Origin: Desulfobacteraceae bacterium
GTDB taxonomy: Bacteria; Desulfobacterota; Desulfobacteria; Desulfobacterales; SURF-7
Direction of reading: 5' to 3'
Length of the DNA: 8,269 nt
Assembly (NCBI GenBank): GCA_030618925.1
Contig: JAUXCK010000104.1
Location: forward strand, 1-8,269
Part shown: positions 1-6,885 of the stretch, in pieces
How the letters are laid out: every line of letters starts with the position of its first letter
How positions within the stretch are numbered: position 1 is the first letter of the stretch
Notes under the pieces: model-generated
What the model saw: the letters and a program-made list of their open reading frames with translations, nothing else
What the model was told of the DNA's origin: nothing
Database searches by the model: none
Position numbers and translations under genes: made by a program

Positions 1-61
1 GTAAATCTGTTGTTTTTCGTCTGGTCGTTGACACTGAAATGAATACCCTTATTTTATTGAA
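1..61. other. Unidentified sequence left of a rearrangement junction
   Basis: This stretch does not continue the glycyl-radical-like reading frame that ends against it. The match to that family stops at about 61/62, where the expected Ala-Trp-Thr-Thr continuation is replaced by Ala-Cys-Ser-Ile-Lys-stop. On the plus strand one frame stays open from position 3 to a TAA at 69-71 (it would end ...LILLNKP). It could be the tail of a gene entering from the left whose stop codon lies inside the remnant. I do not recognise that peptide. The segment may be the end of a mobile element, but no transposase motif, terminal inverted repeat or target duplication can be confirmed from one side only. Confidence 0.3.
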
Positions 62-195
62 CAAGCCGTAAACTCGTTGTTCCAGGCCCTGTCTGTACCC
101 TTAAAATAATAATCTCTGAGCCAGGTAATTCTCGGCGAAAGCCCTTTGGGCTCTTTCATTTGATATTGGATGGTTTTTGCTGCAGCAACACTCAT
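49..195 (-). pseudogene. Truncated N-terminus of a glycyl-radical enzyme (PFL-like)
   Basis: This 48-codon minus-strand fragment starts at the ATG at 193-195. Its ribosome binding site GGGAGGT lies 5 nt upstream and rules out the longer in-frame starts. The peptide contains LSPRITWLRDYYFKGTDRAW followed by NNEFTA, which from memory resembles the N-terminal region of large (about 800 residue) glycyl-radical enzymes of the alkyl/arylsuccinate synthase and related PFL-like group. The family then continues with a Trp-Thr-Thr-Gly-Thr-Pro-Trp type segment. Here the frame runs into unrelated codons after Ala and stops. Less than a tenth of the enzyme remains, and the catalytic Cys and C-terminal glycyl-radical loop are absent, so no activity is expected. 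The translation signals look intact, which suggests a recent deletion or insertion. The exact subfamily is uncertain, and a genuine small protein is the less likely alternative. Confidence 0.5.
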
Positions 196-208
196 GATAA
201 CCTCCCTG

Positions 209-223
209 TCCGGAAAAGCCGGA
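209..223. repeat. Short perfect hairpin beside the remnant's ribosome binding site
   Basis: TCCGG (209-213) and CCGGA (219-223) form a 5-bp GC-rich stem with a 5-nt loop. On the minus strand it sits immediately 5' of the GGGAGG ribosome binding site of the glycyl-radical-like fragment. It could stabilise the leader or modulate ribosome access. On the plus strand it is followed about 8 nt later by a run of seven T (229-237 area), so a weak terminator reading rightward is an alternative, although the distance to the T-run is too long for a classical one. Confidence 0.35.
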
Positions 224-319
224 ATCATTATTTTTTTACTGCCAAACCGCAAAAAAAAATATTGTCATCACTTTTTTACGGTGATCGAGATTTTCACTCA
301 AAAAAATACCTATCCCATT

Positions 320-347
320 AAAATAACTATTATCATATCTCTGTCAA
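320..347 (-). promoter_or_regulatory. Sigma70-type promoter candidate for the enzyme remnant
   Basis: On the minus strand TTGACA (complement of 342-347, 6/6 consensus) is followed after 16 nt by TATTTT (complement of 320-325, 4/6). Transcription would start near 313, leaving a leader of roughly 120 nt that includes the hairpin at 209-223. The position fits the minus-strand gene starting at 195. The call rests on consensus matching alone in AT-rich DNA. Confidence 0.35.
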
Positions 348-376
348 CAGGTAAAGGCGGACGCAAATAAAAATGA

Positions 377-457
377 AGCGCCATCCTTGCCACACAACTA
401 ATTGTGTTCACCAAGGGGTGCGAAACTTGAGTTATGATTAAATCGGGATTTGGCGCT
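377..457. repeat. Nested inverted repeats forming a possible structured element
   Basis: AGCGCCA (377-383) pairs perfectly with TGGCGCT (451-457), closing an 81-nt segment. Inside it, CCTTG (385-389) pairs with CAAGG (412-416), and ACACAA (392-397) pairs with TTGTGT (402-407) around a CTAA loop, giving a two-tier hairpin. The element lies between the lipoprotein stop and the remnant's promoter, so it could be a 3' structure of the PBP/lipoprotein transcript, a small RNA, or a relic of a mobile element. It lacks a T-arm with a TTCRA loop, so it is not a normal tRNA. Function unknown. Confidence 0.35.
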
Positions 458-508
458 GACCAATGGTTTTAATGACACCCGGAAAATTCATGTCTCATTG
501 ACCCATCA

Positions 509-943
509 TTATTCATAGGGATTTGCCGCAAGATGGTCAATTTGCGTTTTCTGTTCAGCCACCTGCGATTCCCAAAAAGAGTCGTCAATCACATAGATTT
601 CTGCGAGGGAATTAAATTCCATGGCCTGCCTGACATCCCCTTTCATGAGCCAGGCCTGGGCCAGATAATAATAGCTCTGCCCGCTTGAAGGATTCAGGTT
701 GACGGCTCTCTCCAGGAGATTGATGGCATGATCCGGCTGCCAGGCCTCCAGCAATTGCCGGGCCTGCCGGATCAGTTCCGAAGCGGCCTGGGCACGGGCA
801 TCGGCCGGGGGGTGAACCTGTTCCGGAATGGGGGGGCGGGACTCATCAGGAAGGGGTATGGGGTGTCTGGCGCTACAGCCGGAGAGCAGGGTTGCCAGCA
901 AAAAGATGAGAGACAGGCGTGCAGCGTTTTTAACGGACAACAT
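509..943 (-). CDS. TPR lipoprotein, probable PBP1b activator (LpoP-like)
   Basis: This is a 144-residue lipoprotein. Residues 1-22 form a signal peptide with a basic start, a hydrophobic core and lipobox LLSG-Cys23; Ser at +2 favours outer-membrane sorting by the E. coli Lol rule. A proline-rich linker (about 28-47) follows, which could span the periplasm, then a helical region (51-117) with TPR character (SGQSYYYLAQAWLMKGDVRQ) and a short helical tail. I chose the ATG at 943 because AAGGA lies 7 nt upstream and it yields a proper signal peptide; a longer frame from 1039 adds 32 residues that hide it. The start overlaps the end of the PBP gene by 14 nt, implying co-transcription and translational coupling. 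In Pseudomonas the TPR lipoprotein LpoP activates PBP1b, so the same role is inferred here from architecture and position. A generic TPR lipoprotein is the alternative. Confidence 0.8.
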   Translation of the reverse strand: MLSVKNAARLSLIFLLATLLSGCSARHPIPLPDESRPPIPEQVHPPADARAQAASELIRQARQLLEAWQPDHAINLLERAVNLNPSSGQSYYYLAQAWLMKGDVRQAMEFNSLAEIYVIDDSFWESQVAEQKTQIDHLAANPYE

Positions 944-3266
944 CTTTAATTCCTTGTATGATATTCCTAAATATCCGAAGACGGTGAATGTCGCACCGGG
1001 TGTCCGGAATGTTTTTCTCGAGAAAAAATTCCTCCTCAACGACGGGGCAACTCAGCTTCAATGGCAACAGACCGGATGCAGGGCATATTTTTCTTTTGAC
1101 AATCCCCGGCGGTACCTGAAACCAGGTTTCGGAAATATGCTGCGGAATTGCCTTCATCAGGTCAGCCCATATTGGCAGAGCGGCGCTTGACCCTGTAGAA
1201 TAAATGGAATCTCCATTGTCAAATCCGACCCAGACCAGGGCCAGAATATCGGGTGTATATCCGACAAACCACGCATCTCTGTATTTATTTGTGGTGCCGG
1301 TTTTCCCGGCTGCCGGGAAGGATACCCCCAGCCGCGCAAGAGACCGGCCGGTGCCCTCAATAATGGCGCTTTGCAGCATGGACGAGATGATAAACGCTTT
1401 CGCGGGTGAAATCAATCGTTCAATCTGCATGTGACGGCGGTTCAGGATGATATTATTTCGGCCGGTCACATTTTTCAGGGAAAGCGGATAGGGCTGCACC
1501 CCATCCGCTGCAAAGACACTATATGCCCGGGCGAGTTCCAGGGGGATCGCCTCGAATGCACCCAGGGCCAGAGATGGATAAGGGCTGATTGGCGTTGAAA
1601 AATGAAACGACCGCGCGATGCGAATAATCCTGTCCAGACCGGTTTGCATGGCAAGGTCCACCGTGGCCCGGTTATGGGAGTGTGCAAGGGCAGTGCGCAT
1701 GGAAACCGGGGTGTCGGGGGTTGGTTTGAAATTTTGCGGAATCCACTCCCCCTCGTCAGTGGGATAAGACTTTGGTGCATTCGAAAACATGGATGCAGGC
1801 GTGAACTGGTCGAGGGCGCTCAAAAAAACAAACGGCTTGAAGGCACTTCCCGTCTGGCGGCGGGCCTGGGATATCCGGTTAAACTGGCTGTGATTATAAT
1901 CCCTGCCGCCAACCATGGCAAGAATGTATCCTGTCTTTGGCTGAATAACAATAATGGCTCCCTGAAGTCTTTTTTCAGGCTGGGACCGGTTTAATTCCGG
2001 CCTGGCATTTTCGAGCCGTCTCAGGCCTTTTTCCAGGGCCTTTTCAGCAGCCTGCTGAACCTGTGTGTCAAGGGTCGTATAAATCGAAAGCCCCAAACTG
2101 GACAGGTCTTCCTTTGAATAAAATGTGTGCAGCTGCTTATAAAGATAATCAATGAAATAGGGTGCTTTACGGGGATCAATCCGGAATCCGGCGGTGCGAA
2201 CAGGTGCGGCAAGCAGGCTGCGAAGCGCTTCTTCGGAAAGCTGTTCTTCTTTTTGCATGGCCTTTAGCACCGTGTTTCGGCGCGCTTTGCAGGCTTCAGG
2301 GTCTACATAAGGCGAATAAATGTTGGGCCCCTTGATGAGCCCGGCAATGACAGCAGATTCCAGGAGGGTCAATTCGTCAACAGATTTCCCGAAATAGAAA
2401 AAAGAGGCTTCCCCCACCCCGTTGATGGACTCTGATCCCTTCTGGCCAAAATAGATTTCATTAAAATAAATTTCGAGAATGTCCTCTTTTTCATATTTCA
2501 TTTCCAGTATGACGGCGATCAAAATCTCTTTGAGTTTTCTTGAAATTGTTTTTTCAGAGGTCAGAAAATAATTCTTTGCCAGCTGCTGGGTAATCGTGGA
2601 GCCGCCCTGTTTGATTTTGCCGTACCGCAGGTTCATATAGATAGCTCTTAAGATGCCAAGGGGTGAAATGCCATAGTGCTCATAGAAATGGCTGTCTTCA
2701 ATGGCGATAACAGCCCGGATAAAATGATCCGGCACATGCTGAATCGACACAAGCTGCCGTCTTTCACGCTCGGGCCCGAAAAAGAGTGCCAGCTCTTCCG
2801 GTTCAAGCTCCAGAATGGGGATGGGTTCGCCGGTATCCAGCCGAACAATCGATTCGATAATATTGTTTTGATGGTGGATGCGAACCGGAAATCCTTCCCG
2901 CATCCCTGTTTGAAACTGAGCGTTATAAAGAAAAATATCAAAGCCATTGAATGTGCTTTTCATCTCCCCTTTTTGTGTGGGGGTACTGATCACATCCCGA
3001 TAATTGAGGCGAGCCAGTTTTTCATGTAAAAATTCGGGATACAGACGCTGGCCCGGATACAATAAGGTCGTATCTGAAAAAACCGTGGACGGTATCTGCC
3101 AGCGTCTTCCGGAAAAACGGGTTTCAATGAGGATTGAAAGAGACAGGCTGTAGATGATCAGGAAGATCAGGCCTGCTATAGAAGGCAGCAGGAACATCAG
3201 AATGACGGGTTTGAATTTTGTTGTGTTTAATGTCATTTTCCTGCAATAGAACAAAAACAGGCCCAT
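930..3266 (-). CDS. mrcB: Class A penicillin-binding protein, PBP1b type
   Basis: This is a bifunctional murein synthase that polymerises lipid II and cross-links the glycan strands on the periplasmic face of the inner membrane. Of 778 residues, a single membrane anchor lies at about 19-46. A region at about 65-165 resembles the UB2H domain of PBP1b, the docking site for lipoprotein activators. The GT51 glycosyltransferase follows, with catalytic Glu190 in AIEDSHFYEHYGI, then GGSTITQQLAKN (221-232) and the ILEIYFNEIYFG block. The transpeptidase has Ser474-x-x-Lys477 (TGSAFKP), Ser530-His-Asn532 and Lys655-Thr-Gly. The C-terminal tail carries three Cys (728, 740, 758). All catalytic motifs are intact. 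Neither start is convincing: ATG 3266 lacks a clear ribosome binding site, and ATG 3236 (M11) has AGG only 3 nt upstream; both leave the anchor whole. The downstream lipoprotein overlaps the 3' end. Confidence 0.95.
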   Translation of the reverse strand: MGLFLFYCRKMTLNTTKFKPVILMFLLPSIAGLIFLIIYSLSLSILIETRFSGRRWQIPSTVFSDTTLLYPGQRLYPEFLHEKLARLNYRDVISTPTQKGEMKSTFNGFDIFLYNAQFQTGMREGFPVRIHHQNNIIESIVRLDTGEPIPILELEPEELALFFGPERERRQLVSIQHVPDHFIRAVIAIEDSHFYEHYGISPLGILRAIYMNLRYGKIKQGGSTITQQLAKNYFLTSEKTISRKLKEILIAVILEMKYEKEDILEIYFNEIYFGQKGSESINGVGEASFFYFGKSVDELTLLESAVIAGLIKGPNIYSPYVDPEACKARRNTVLKAMQKEEQLSEEALRSLLAAPVRTAGFRIDPRKAPYFIDYLYKQLHTFYSKEDLSSLGLSIYTTLDTQVQQAAEKALEKGLRRLENARPELNRSQPEKRLQGAIIVIQPKTGYILAMVGGRDYNHSQFNRISQARRQTGSAFKPFVFLSALDQFTPASMFSNAPKSYPTDEGEWIPQNFKPTPDTPVSMRTALAHSHNRATVDLAMQTGLDRIIRIARSFHFSTPISPYPSLALGAFEAIPLELARAYSVFAADGVQPYPLSLKNVTGRNNIILNRRHMQIERLISPAKAFIISSMLQSAIIEGTGRSLARLGVSFPAAGKTGTTNKYRDAWFVGYTPDILALVWVGFDNGDSIYSTGSSAALPIWADLMKAIPQHISETWFQVPPGIVKRKICPASGLLPLKLSCPVVEEEFFLEKNIPDTRCDIHRLRIFRNIIQGIKDVVR

Positions 3267-3313
3267 GGCAAAAAAATAATTGAATTTATCTCTTTACAAG
3301 AAATCGCAAAGGC

Positions 3314-3343
3314 TTGACATTGAAGCATAAAGAGTGATATCGT
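3314..3343 (+). promoter_or_regulatory. Promoter candidate for the KDSR-like dehydrogenase
   Basis: TTGACA at 3314-3319 (6/6) is followed by an 18-nt spacer and TATCGT at 3338-3343 (4/6). Transcription would start around 3350, leaving a leader of about 60 nt before the ATG at 3411. It lies in the 144-nt gap between the divergent PBP and dehydrogenase genes. No equally good promoter was seen for the PBP on the opposite strand. Confidence 0.5.
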
Positions 3344-3410
3344 GCCGGAATCTTAACCTTATCGAACTTGTCTGACTTTTTCTCGTCTACTCACAGGAAA
3401 GGTGAATCAA

Positions 3411-4247
3411 ATGATTTTTCAAAAGCTGAATTTCAGGAATACGCGAATATATATTACGGGCGGATCCAGCGGCATGGGCCTCGAGACCGCCCTGCAGGTG
3501 TCTTCTCTGGGTGCGCATGTTTTAATTTTTGCCCGAAATCCGGACAAACTGGATACCGCAGTGGCTCAGATACAGAAAAAAAGGCAAAACAGTGACCAGC
3601 GGTTTCAGTCCATGGTGCTGGATGTTTCCGACAATGATGCGGTTGAATCAACCATGCGGGCGGCTGTAGATGAGTTTGGCGCTCCGGACATACTCATCGC
3701 AAACGCCGGCATTGGCTGCGCGGGCTATTTCGAGGATGTATCCTATGATTCTTTTGATGCGGTTATGAAAATTAATGTGTATGGTGTCAGAAATGTTATC
3801 GCAGCCCTGGTGCCTTCCATGAAGACTCTTGGCGGGCACATCGTTATCATGTCGTCCATGGCCGGATTGGTCGGTGTATTCGGTTATACGGCATACAGCA
3901 CATCAAAATTTGCCTTGATGGGATTTGCCGAAAGCCTTCGAAGCGAGCTCAAGCGCCAAAACATCGCCGTATCGGTGGTGTGCCCGCCGGAAGTGGACAC
4001 GGACTTTCTTGTGGCGGAAGCACCCACCCTTCCGCCGGAAGCCCGGTTGATCAAAGCGATGGCAGGCCGTCTGTCACCTGAAAAGGCTGCCATGGCCGTG
4101 GTTCGGACACTCGGCACACGGAAATTTTTTGTCATTCCCGGATTTATGGCAAAAGCATCCTATTACCTCGCCCGTTTCTCACCCGGCTGGATGACAAGAG
4201 CCACCACCGATATGATTGTAAAATGGTCAGCAGACAAGACGTCATGA
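3411..4247 (+). CDS. Short-chain dehydrogenase, 3-ketodihydrosphingosine reductase-like
   Basis: This is a 278-residue classical SDR, an NAD(P)H-dependent ketone/alcohol oxidoreductase. The Rossmann motif TGGSSGMG is at 16-23, and Arg42 after the second strand suggests NADPH preference. NAG is at 98-100. The catalytic set is Asn122, Ser149, Tyr162 and Lys166 (YSTSK). Beyond generic SDR features, the stretch around the active site (AGLVGVFGYTAYSTSKFA) and the later PPEVDTD...PPEARLI resemble eukaryotic 3-ketodihydrosphingosine reductase (PPDTDT...PLETRLI), recalled from memory. The C-terminal 40 residues are hydrophobic and basic and may bind membrane. I chose ATG 3411 because AAAGGTGA lies about 5 nt upstream; an in-frame GTG at 3402 is possible. 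No serine palmitoyltransferase is visible in the window, so a sphingolipid role is only suggested. It is transcribed alone and convergent with the acylase across a 93-nt gap with no strong terminator. Confidence 0.85.
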   Translation: MIFQKLNFRNTRIYITGGSSGMGLETALQVSSLGAHVLIFARNPDKLDTAVAQIQKKRQNSDQRFQSMVLDVSDNDAVESTMRAAVDEFGAPDILIANAGIGCAGYFEDVSYDSFDAVMKINVYGVRNVIAALVPSMKTLGGHIVIMSSMAGLVGVFGYTAYSTSKFALMGFAESLRSELKRQNIAVSVVCPPEVDTDFLVAEAPTLPPEARLIKAMAGRLSPEKAAMAVVRTLGTRKFFVIPGFMAKASYYLARFSPGWMTRATTDMIVKWSADKTS

Positions 4248-4340
4248 TGTATGGTTGGCTTACATTGTCGTATTTTAAGAGTTAATATTTGAGCCCAACT
4301 CCGACATCAGGGAAAATAGCCCTTTATGGATGGACACTTG

Positions 4341-6734
4341 TTATGGCGTAAGAATCAATACATCCGGCAGATTTTCCCCGGAAAGATAATTCATGGGAAT
4401 CTGCCCCCCTTCAGCCCATGTGTGTACAAGGTCGTCATAAAATGGGCTCAGGTAATGCCCGGACTGACCCGGGGGGCTTATGATCGATGCATTCTCGATG
4501 TCAGAAAAGTCGACAATCATCCGTATGACACCCCCTGAATTCATTTGAAAAGGATTCGCTGGATCCCAAAATCCGGAGTTGATGGTATGGTGTGATCCCT
4601 GGGTGGGGATGGGTTTCAGGTTGAGGAAGGACAGTCTGCTCCCCAGTGGGTGCTTAAAATGCATTTTGTGGACCTTGCCCCATTGCCAGGCGTCAGGCTC
4701 TTGCCCCAACATATCCGTCAGCTGTTTGATCGCATCTTTCAGGCTGCGATGAATCATATCATCTCTATTTTCCCTTACCCCCTTTGTTGACGCATCATCA
4801 AAAAAGAGATTTTCCTTATCATTTATTATTTTGGTGAGAATAAGATCGGGCACATAATACAAATAGGATTGGGCAAGTTCTTTTTCCCATAATTCTTTTC
4901 CCACATCATCCTTCAGGGTATTTCCCATCAATTTTAAATAAAACAAATTAAAAAGGGTTGCAGCGGCACTTTCAGTATCAATGGAAAAATTCCAACCCTC
5001 AAAAAGCGCCAGATATGGAGAAAACGTTTCGACATTCCCACAGGCTTGAACAATATACGGGACCCATCTTTCAGCCACCACAGATATGGAGTCAAGCTGC
5101 ATGTCGAAGACATCGTCAAGATCAATTTTTGCACTGCCCCGGGCGTCCATTATCTCCCTGAAGCGTATGGCCCTTTCAAACAGGTAGTAATTTGTCAGGT
5201 GATATGACACATTGCCGGGTGCATTGTTAAAAGAGGCGGTATACCCTTGTTCGGGATTGTAGTCATAGGGCAGGTCTTTGAAAAGGATATAGCCGTCCCA
5301 CTCATGTTCACCGGTCCATCCGGGTACAGGCAGGGACCCGTCCCCCTTTTTTCTGATGGGCGGGGAAGCCGTAAACTGCCATCCGATATTGCCGTTGATA
5401 TCAGCGTACCCAAAATTCAGGTTCATTGATCTTATGTGGCGCAAAGCATCACGAAATTGCTTAAAATCTTTTGCCTTGTTCATTAACAAAAGTCCATGAA
5501 GATCGAGATTCGCAGATTCAAGGGCAGCCCACTGCATGGCACTATTCTTCGGGGCAAGGGGCAAAACATCGGATATGATCGGGCCGTGTCTGGAGATTTT
5601 AACGGGTAGCTTTTCCTGTTTCAAGCCGTCCTTAATTTTGATTTTTAGTGTTTCTTCGATGATGTGAAAATCCTCATAACCGTTTTCAGTTAAATACTGG
5701 TTGCTGTTTTCCGGATTAATTTTTTCAATAAAGTAGTCGAGCTCATCGCCTCTTCCATTCACGGCACTCCATGCGATAGACCCGTTGAACCCCAGCGGCC
5801 CTATCCCCGGATAACCCGGGAGGTTGCCTCCGGCCACATCAAAGTCTCCGCCTTTAATGTGCATTATATAAAAAAGCGCCGGCAGGGTCGGCTCCAGATC
5901 AGGGCTGCCGGCAAAAATGGCTTTTCCGCTGGTGGTGCGTTCACCGGAAAATATCATCCAGTTGCTTGCAGGCAGTTCCCCCAGCAGCGGGATGTCAGGA
6001 AACCCTGTGTTGTAAAATTCTTTATCAAAAACCAGGCTTGACAGGGTTGAACATGCCGGCACGGACACCGGCAGGGTTTCCACTGCAGTCAGCGTGGGTG
6101 CAAAATCAGGGGTTGAAGGAATGATTTTTTCGAGTTTGTCCAGGCCGGCGGCTTTGCCGATTTGATAGAGTACCAGATCGATCTTCTTGGACCTTGTCAG
6201 GCTGTAGGACAGCAAAAGCCCGATAGATAGAGAATCTTCGGGTACCCAGGGTTCCGGGGCCGCCTTCAGGAAAAAGTATTCCCTGGGAAGGTGATTTGTC
6301 GTATTGATATAGGCATTGACCCCCCTGGTGTAAGCCTCAATAATGTCCCGGGTCTCCCCGGGCAGGGCCTTGTAGGCCAACCTGGCCTGCCTGTAAAACC
6401 CGACCGTTTTCAGGAATTTGTCCTTGTCCACAGTGACCTGGCCAAAAAGCGTTGACAGTTCCCCCCTGCCGGCAAGCCTCGACACATCCATTTGAAACAT
6501 TCTTTCACGGGCGGTAATATACCCCTGTGCGAAGAAAAGATCGGCTTCATTTTGTGCATAGATATGGGGGATCCCGTGAGTGTCGGTTTTTACCTCTACC
6601 TTTTCCCGGAGTCCTTCCACCTCTATGGTTCCGGTATATTTTGGAATCGGCATGCGGAAGAAAATTTGAAACGCAATTCCGCCTGAAACGACAACACCTA
6701 TAGCAATGACAAAAACAATTTTCAGTGTCTTCAT
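4341..6734 (-). CDS. Penicillin acylase / AHL acylase family amidase (Ntn-hydrolase)
   Basis: The family (S45) hydrolyses amide bonds of acylated amines such as beta-lactams, acyl-homoserine lactones or N-acyl lipids after autocatalytic cleavage into alpha and beta chains. The 797-residue length is typical. A hydrophobic segment at about 5-26 is a signal peptide or uncleaved anchor, placing the enzyme in the periplasm or on the inner membrane. The alpha region has DTHGIPHIYAQNEADLFFAQ and GRGELSTLFG. The predicted beta-chain start is Ser257 in ASNWMIFSGERTTSGK, which aligns without gaps to the SNxx..GxRT pattern. Later blocks are LPGYPGIGPLGFNGSIAWSA, SRHGP (381-385), the probable catalytic Asn440 in NFGYADINGNIGW, GDGSLPVPGWTGEHEWDGYI and PPGQSGHYLSPFYDD near the end. 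I chose ATG 6734 because AAAGGA lies 6 nt upstream and the hydrophobic segment follows directly; the frame is open to 6776. The substrate cannot be inferred. It is divergent from the SCP2 gene. Confidence 0.93.
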   Translation of the reverse strand: MKTLKIVFVIAIGVVVSGGIAFQIFFRMPIPKYTGTIEVEGLREKVEVKTDTHGIPHIYAQNEADLFFAQGYITARERMFQMDVSRLAGRGELSTLFGQVTVDKDKFLKTVGFYRQARLAYKALPGETRDIIEAYTRGVNAYINTTNHLPREYFFLKAAPEPWVPEDSLSIGLLLSYSLTRSKKIDLVLYQIGKAAGLDKLEKIIPSTPDFAPTLTAVETLPVSVPACSTLSSLVFDKEFYNTGFPDIPLLGELPASNWMIFSGERTTSGKAIFAGSPDLEPTLPALFYIMHIKGGDFDVAGGNLPGYPGIGPLGFNGSIAWSAVNGRGDELDYFIEKINPENSNQYLTENGYEDFHIIEETLKIKIKDGLKQEKLPVKISRHGPIISDVLPLAPKNSAMQWAALESANLDLHGLLLMNKAKDFKQFRDALRHIRSMNLNFGYADINGNIGWQFTASPPIRKKGDGSLPVPGWTGEHEWDGYILFKDLPYDYNPEQGYTASFNNAPGNVSYHLTNYYLFERAIRFREIMDARGSAKIDLDDVFDMQLDSISVVAERWVPYIVQACGNVETFSPYLALFEGWNFSIDTESAAATLFNLFYLKLMGNTLKDDVGKELWEKELAQSYLYYVPDLILTKIINDKENLFFDDASTKGVRENRDDMIHRSLKDAIKQLTDMLGQEPDAWQWGKVHKMHFKHPLGSRLSFLNLKPIPTQGSHHTINSGFWDPANPFQMNSGGVIRMIVDFSDIENASIISPPGQSGHYLSPFYDDLVHTWAEGGQIPMNYLSGENLPDVLILTP

Positions 6735-6854
6735 ATTCTTTCCTTTCACATATTCTTTTGGGCATCGTTCCGACAAACCGCTTAATATGGAAACAAGGCG
6801 TACCCGTCCTGACAGATTGTACCTGGCAGATTTACCTGAAAAATTTAGATAGAC

Positions 6855-6885
6855 ATTTTAACGGCCAGTGGGTGTGCATTGTCAA
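6855..6885 (-). promoter_or_regulatory. Promoter candidate for the acylase gene
   Basis: On the minus strand TTGACA (complement of 6880-6885, 6/6) is followed by a 19-nt spacer and TAAAAT (complement of 6855-6860, 5/6). The spacer is slightly longer than the usual 17. The -35 box coincides with the outermost half-site of the repeat array at 6880-6934, so a protein bound there would interfere with RNA polymerase. The leader to the acylase ATG would be about 115 nt. Confidence 0.45.

Larger units (their letters stand above)
196..508. other. Non-coding region between the enzyme remnant and the lipoprotein gene
   Basis: I see no credible gene here on either strand; the open frame at 170-370 on the plus strand overlaps the remnant, has no family signature and is a shadow. 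The region is AT-rich from 225 to 375. It holds a hairpin next to the remnant's ribosome binding site (209-223), a minus-strand promoter candidate (320-347) and a nested inverted-repeat structure (377-457). No strong intrinsic terminator follows the lipoprotein stop codon at 509; the best minus-strand candidate near 473-497 is an imperfect AATGA/TCATT stem without a T-run. Confidence 0.5.

Noticed and set aside
254..285. Hairpin ATCAC/GTGAT near a T-rich stretch as a terminator
   Set aside because: The stem is only 5 bp with low GC and a 9-nt loop; the T-run is inside the loop rather than after the stem.
377..461. tRNA-like layout: 7-bp closing stem followed closely by ACCA
   Set aside because: There is no T-arm with a TTCRA-type loop, no D-arm pattern and no clear anticodon stem; the CCA follows at the wrong offset.
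944..1039. Longer N-terminus for the lipoprotein
   Set aside because: The additional 32 residues would bury the signal peptide and lipobox; ATG 943 has its own AAGGA site.
1602..1994. 130-codon plus-strand frame opposite the PBP gene
   Set aside because: It has no family signature and lies antisense to a gene with intact catalytic motifs; it is a frame shadow.
3402..3410. GTG start for the first dehydrogenase
   Set aside because: The ribosome binding site AAAGGTGA is better spaced for ATG 3411, and the extra three residues add nothing to the SDR fold.
4248..4340. Bidirectional terminator between convergent dehydrogenase and acylase genes
   Set aside because: The best stem (GTTGGCT 4254-4260 with AGCCCAAC 4292-4299) has a bulge and a 31-nt loop and no T-run; AGGG/CCCT at 4309-4324 is only 4 bp.
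6735..6776. Longer N-terminus for the acylase
   Set aside because: It adds 14 polar residues before the membrane segment and lacks the well-spaced AAAGGA found before ATG 6734.
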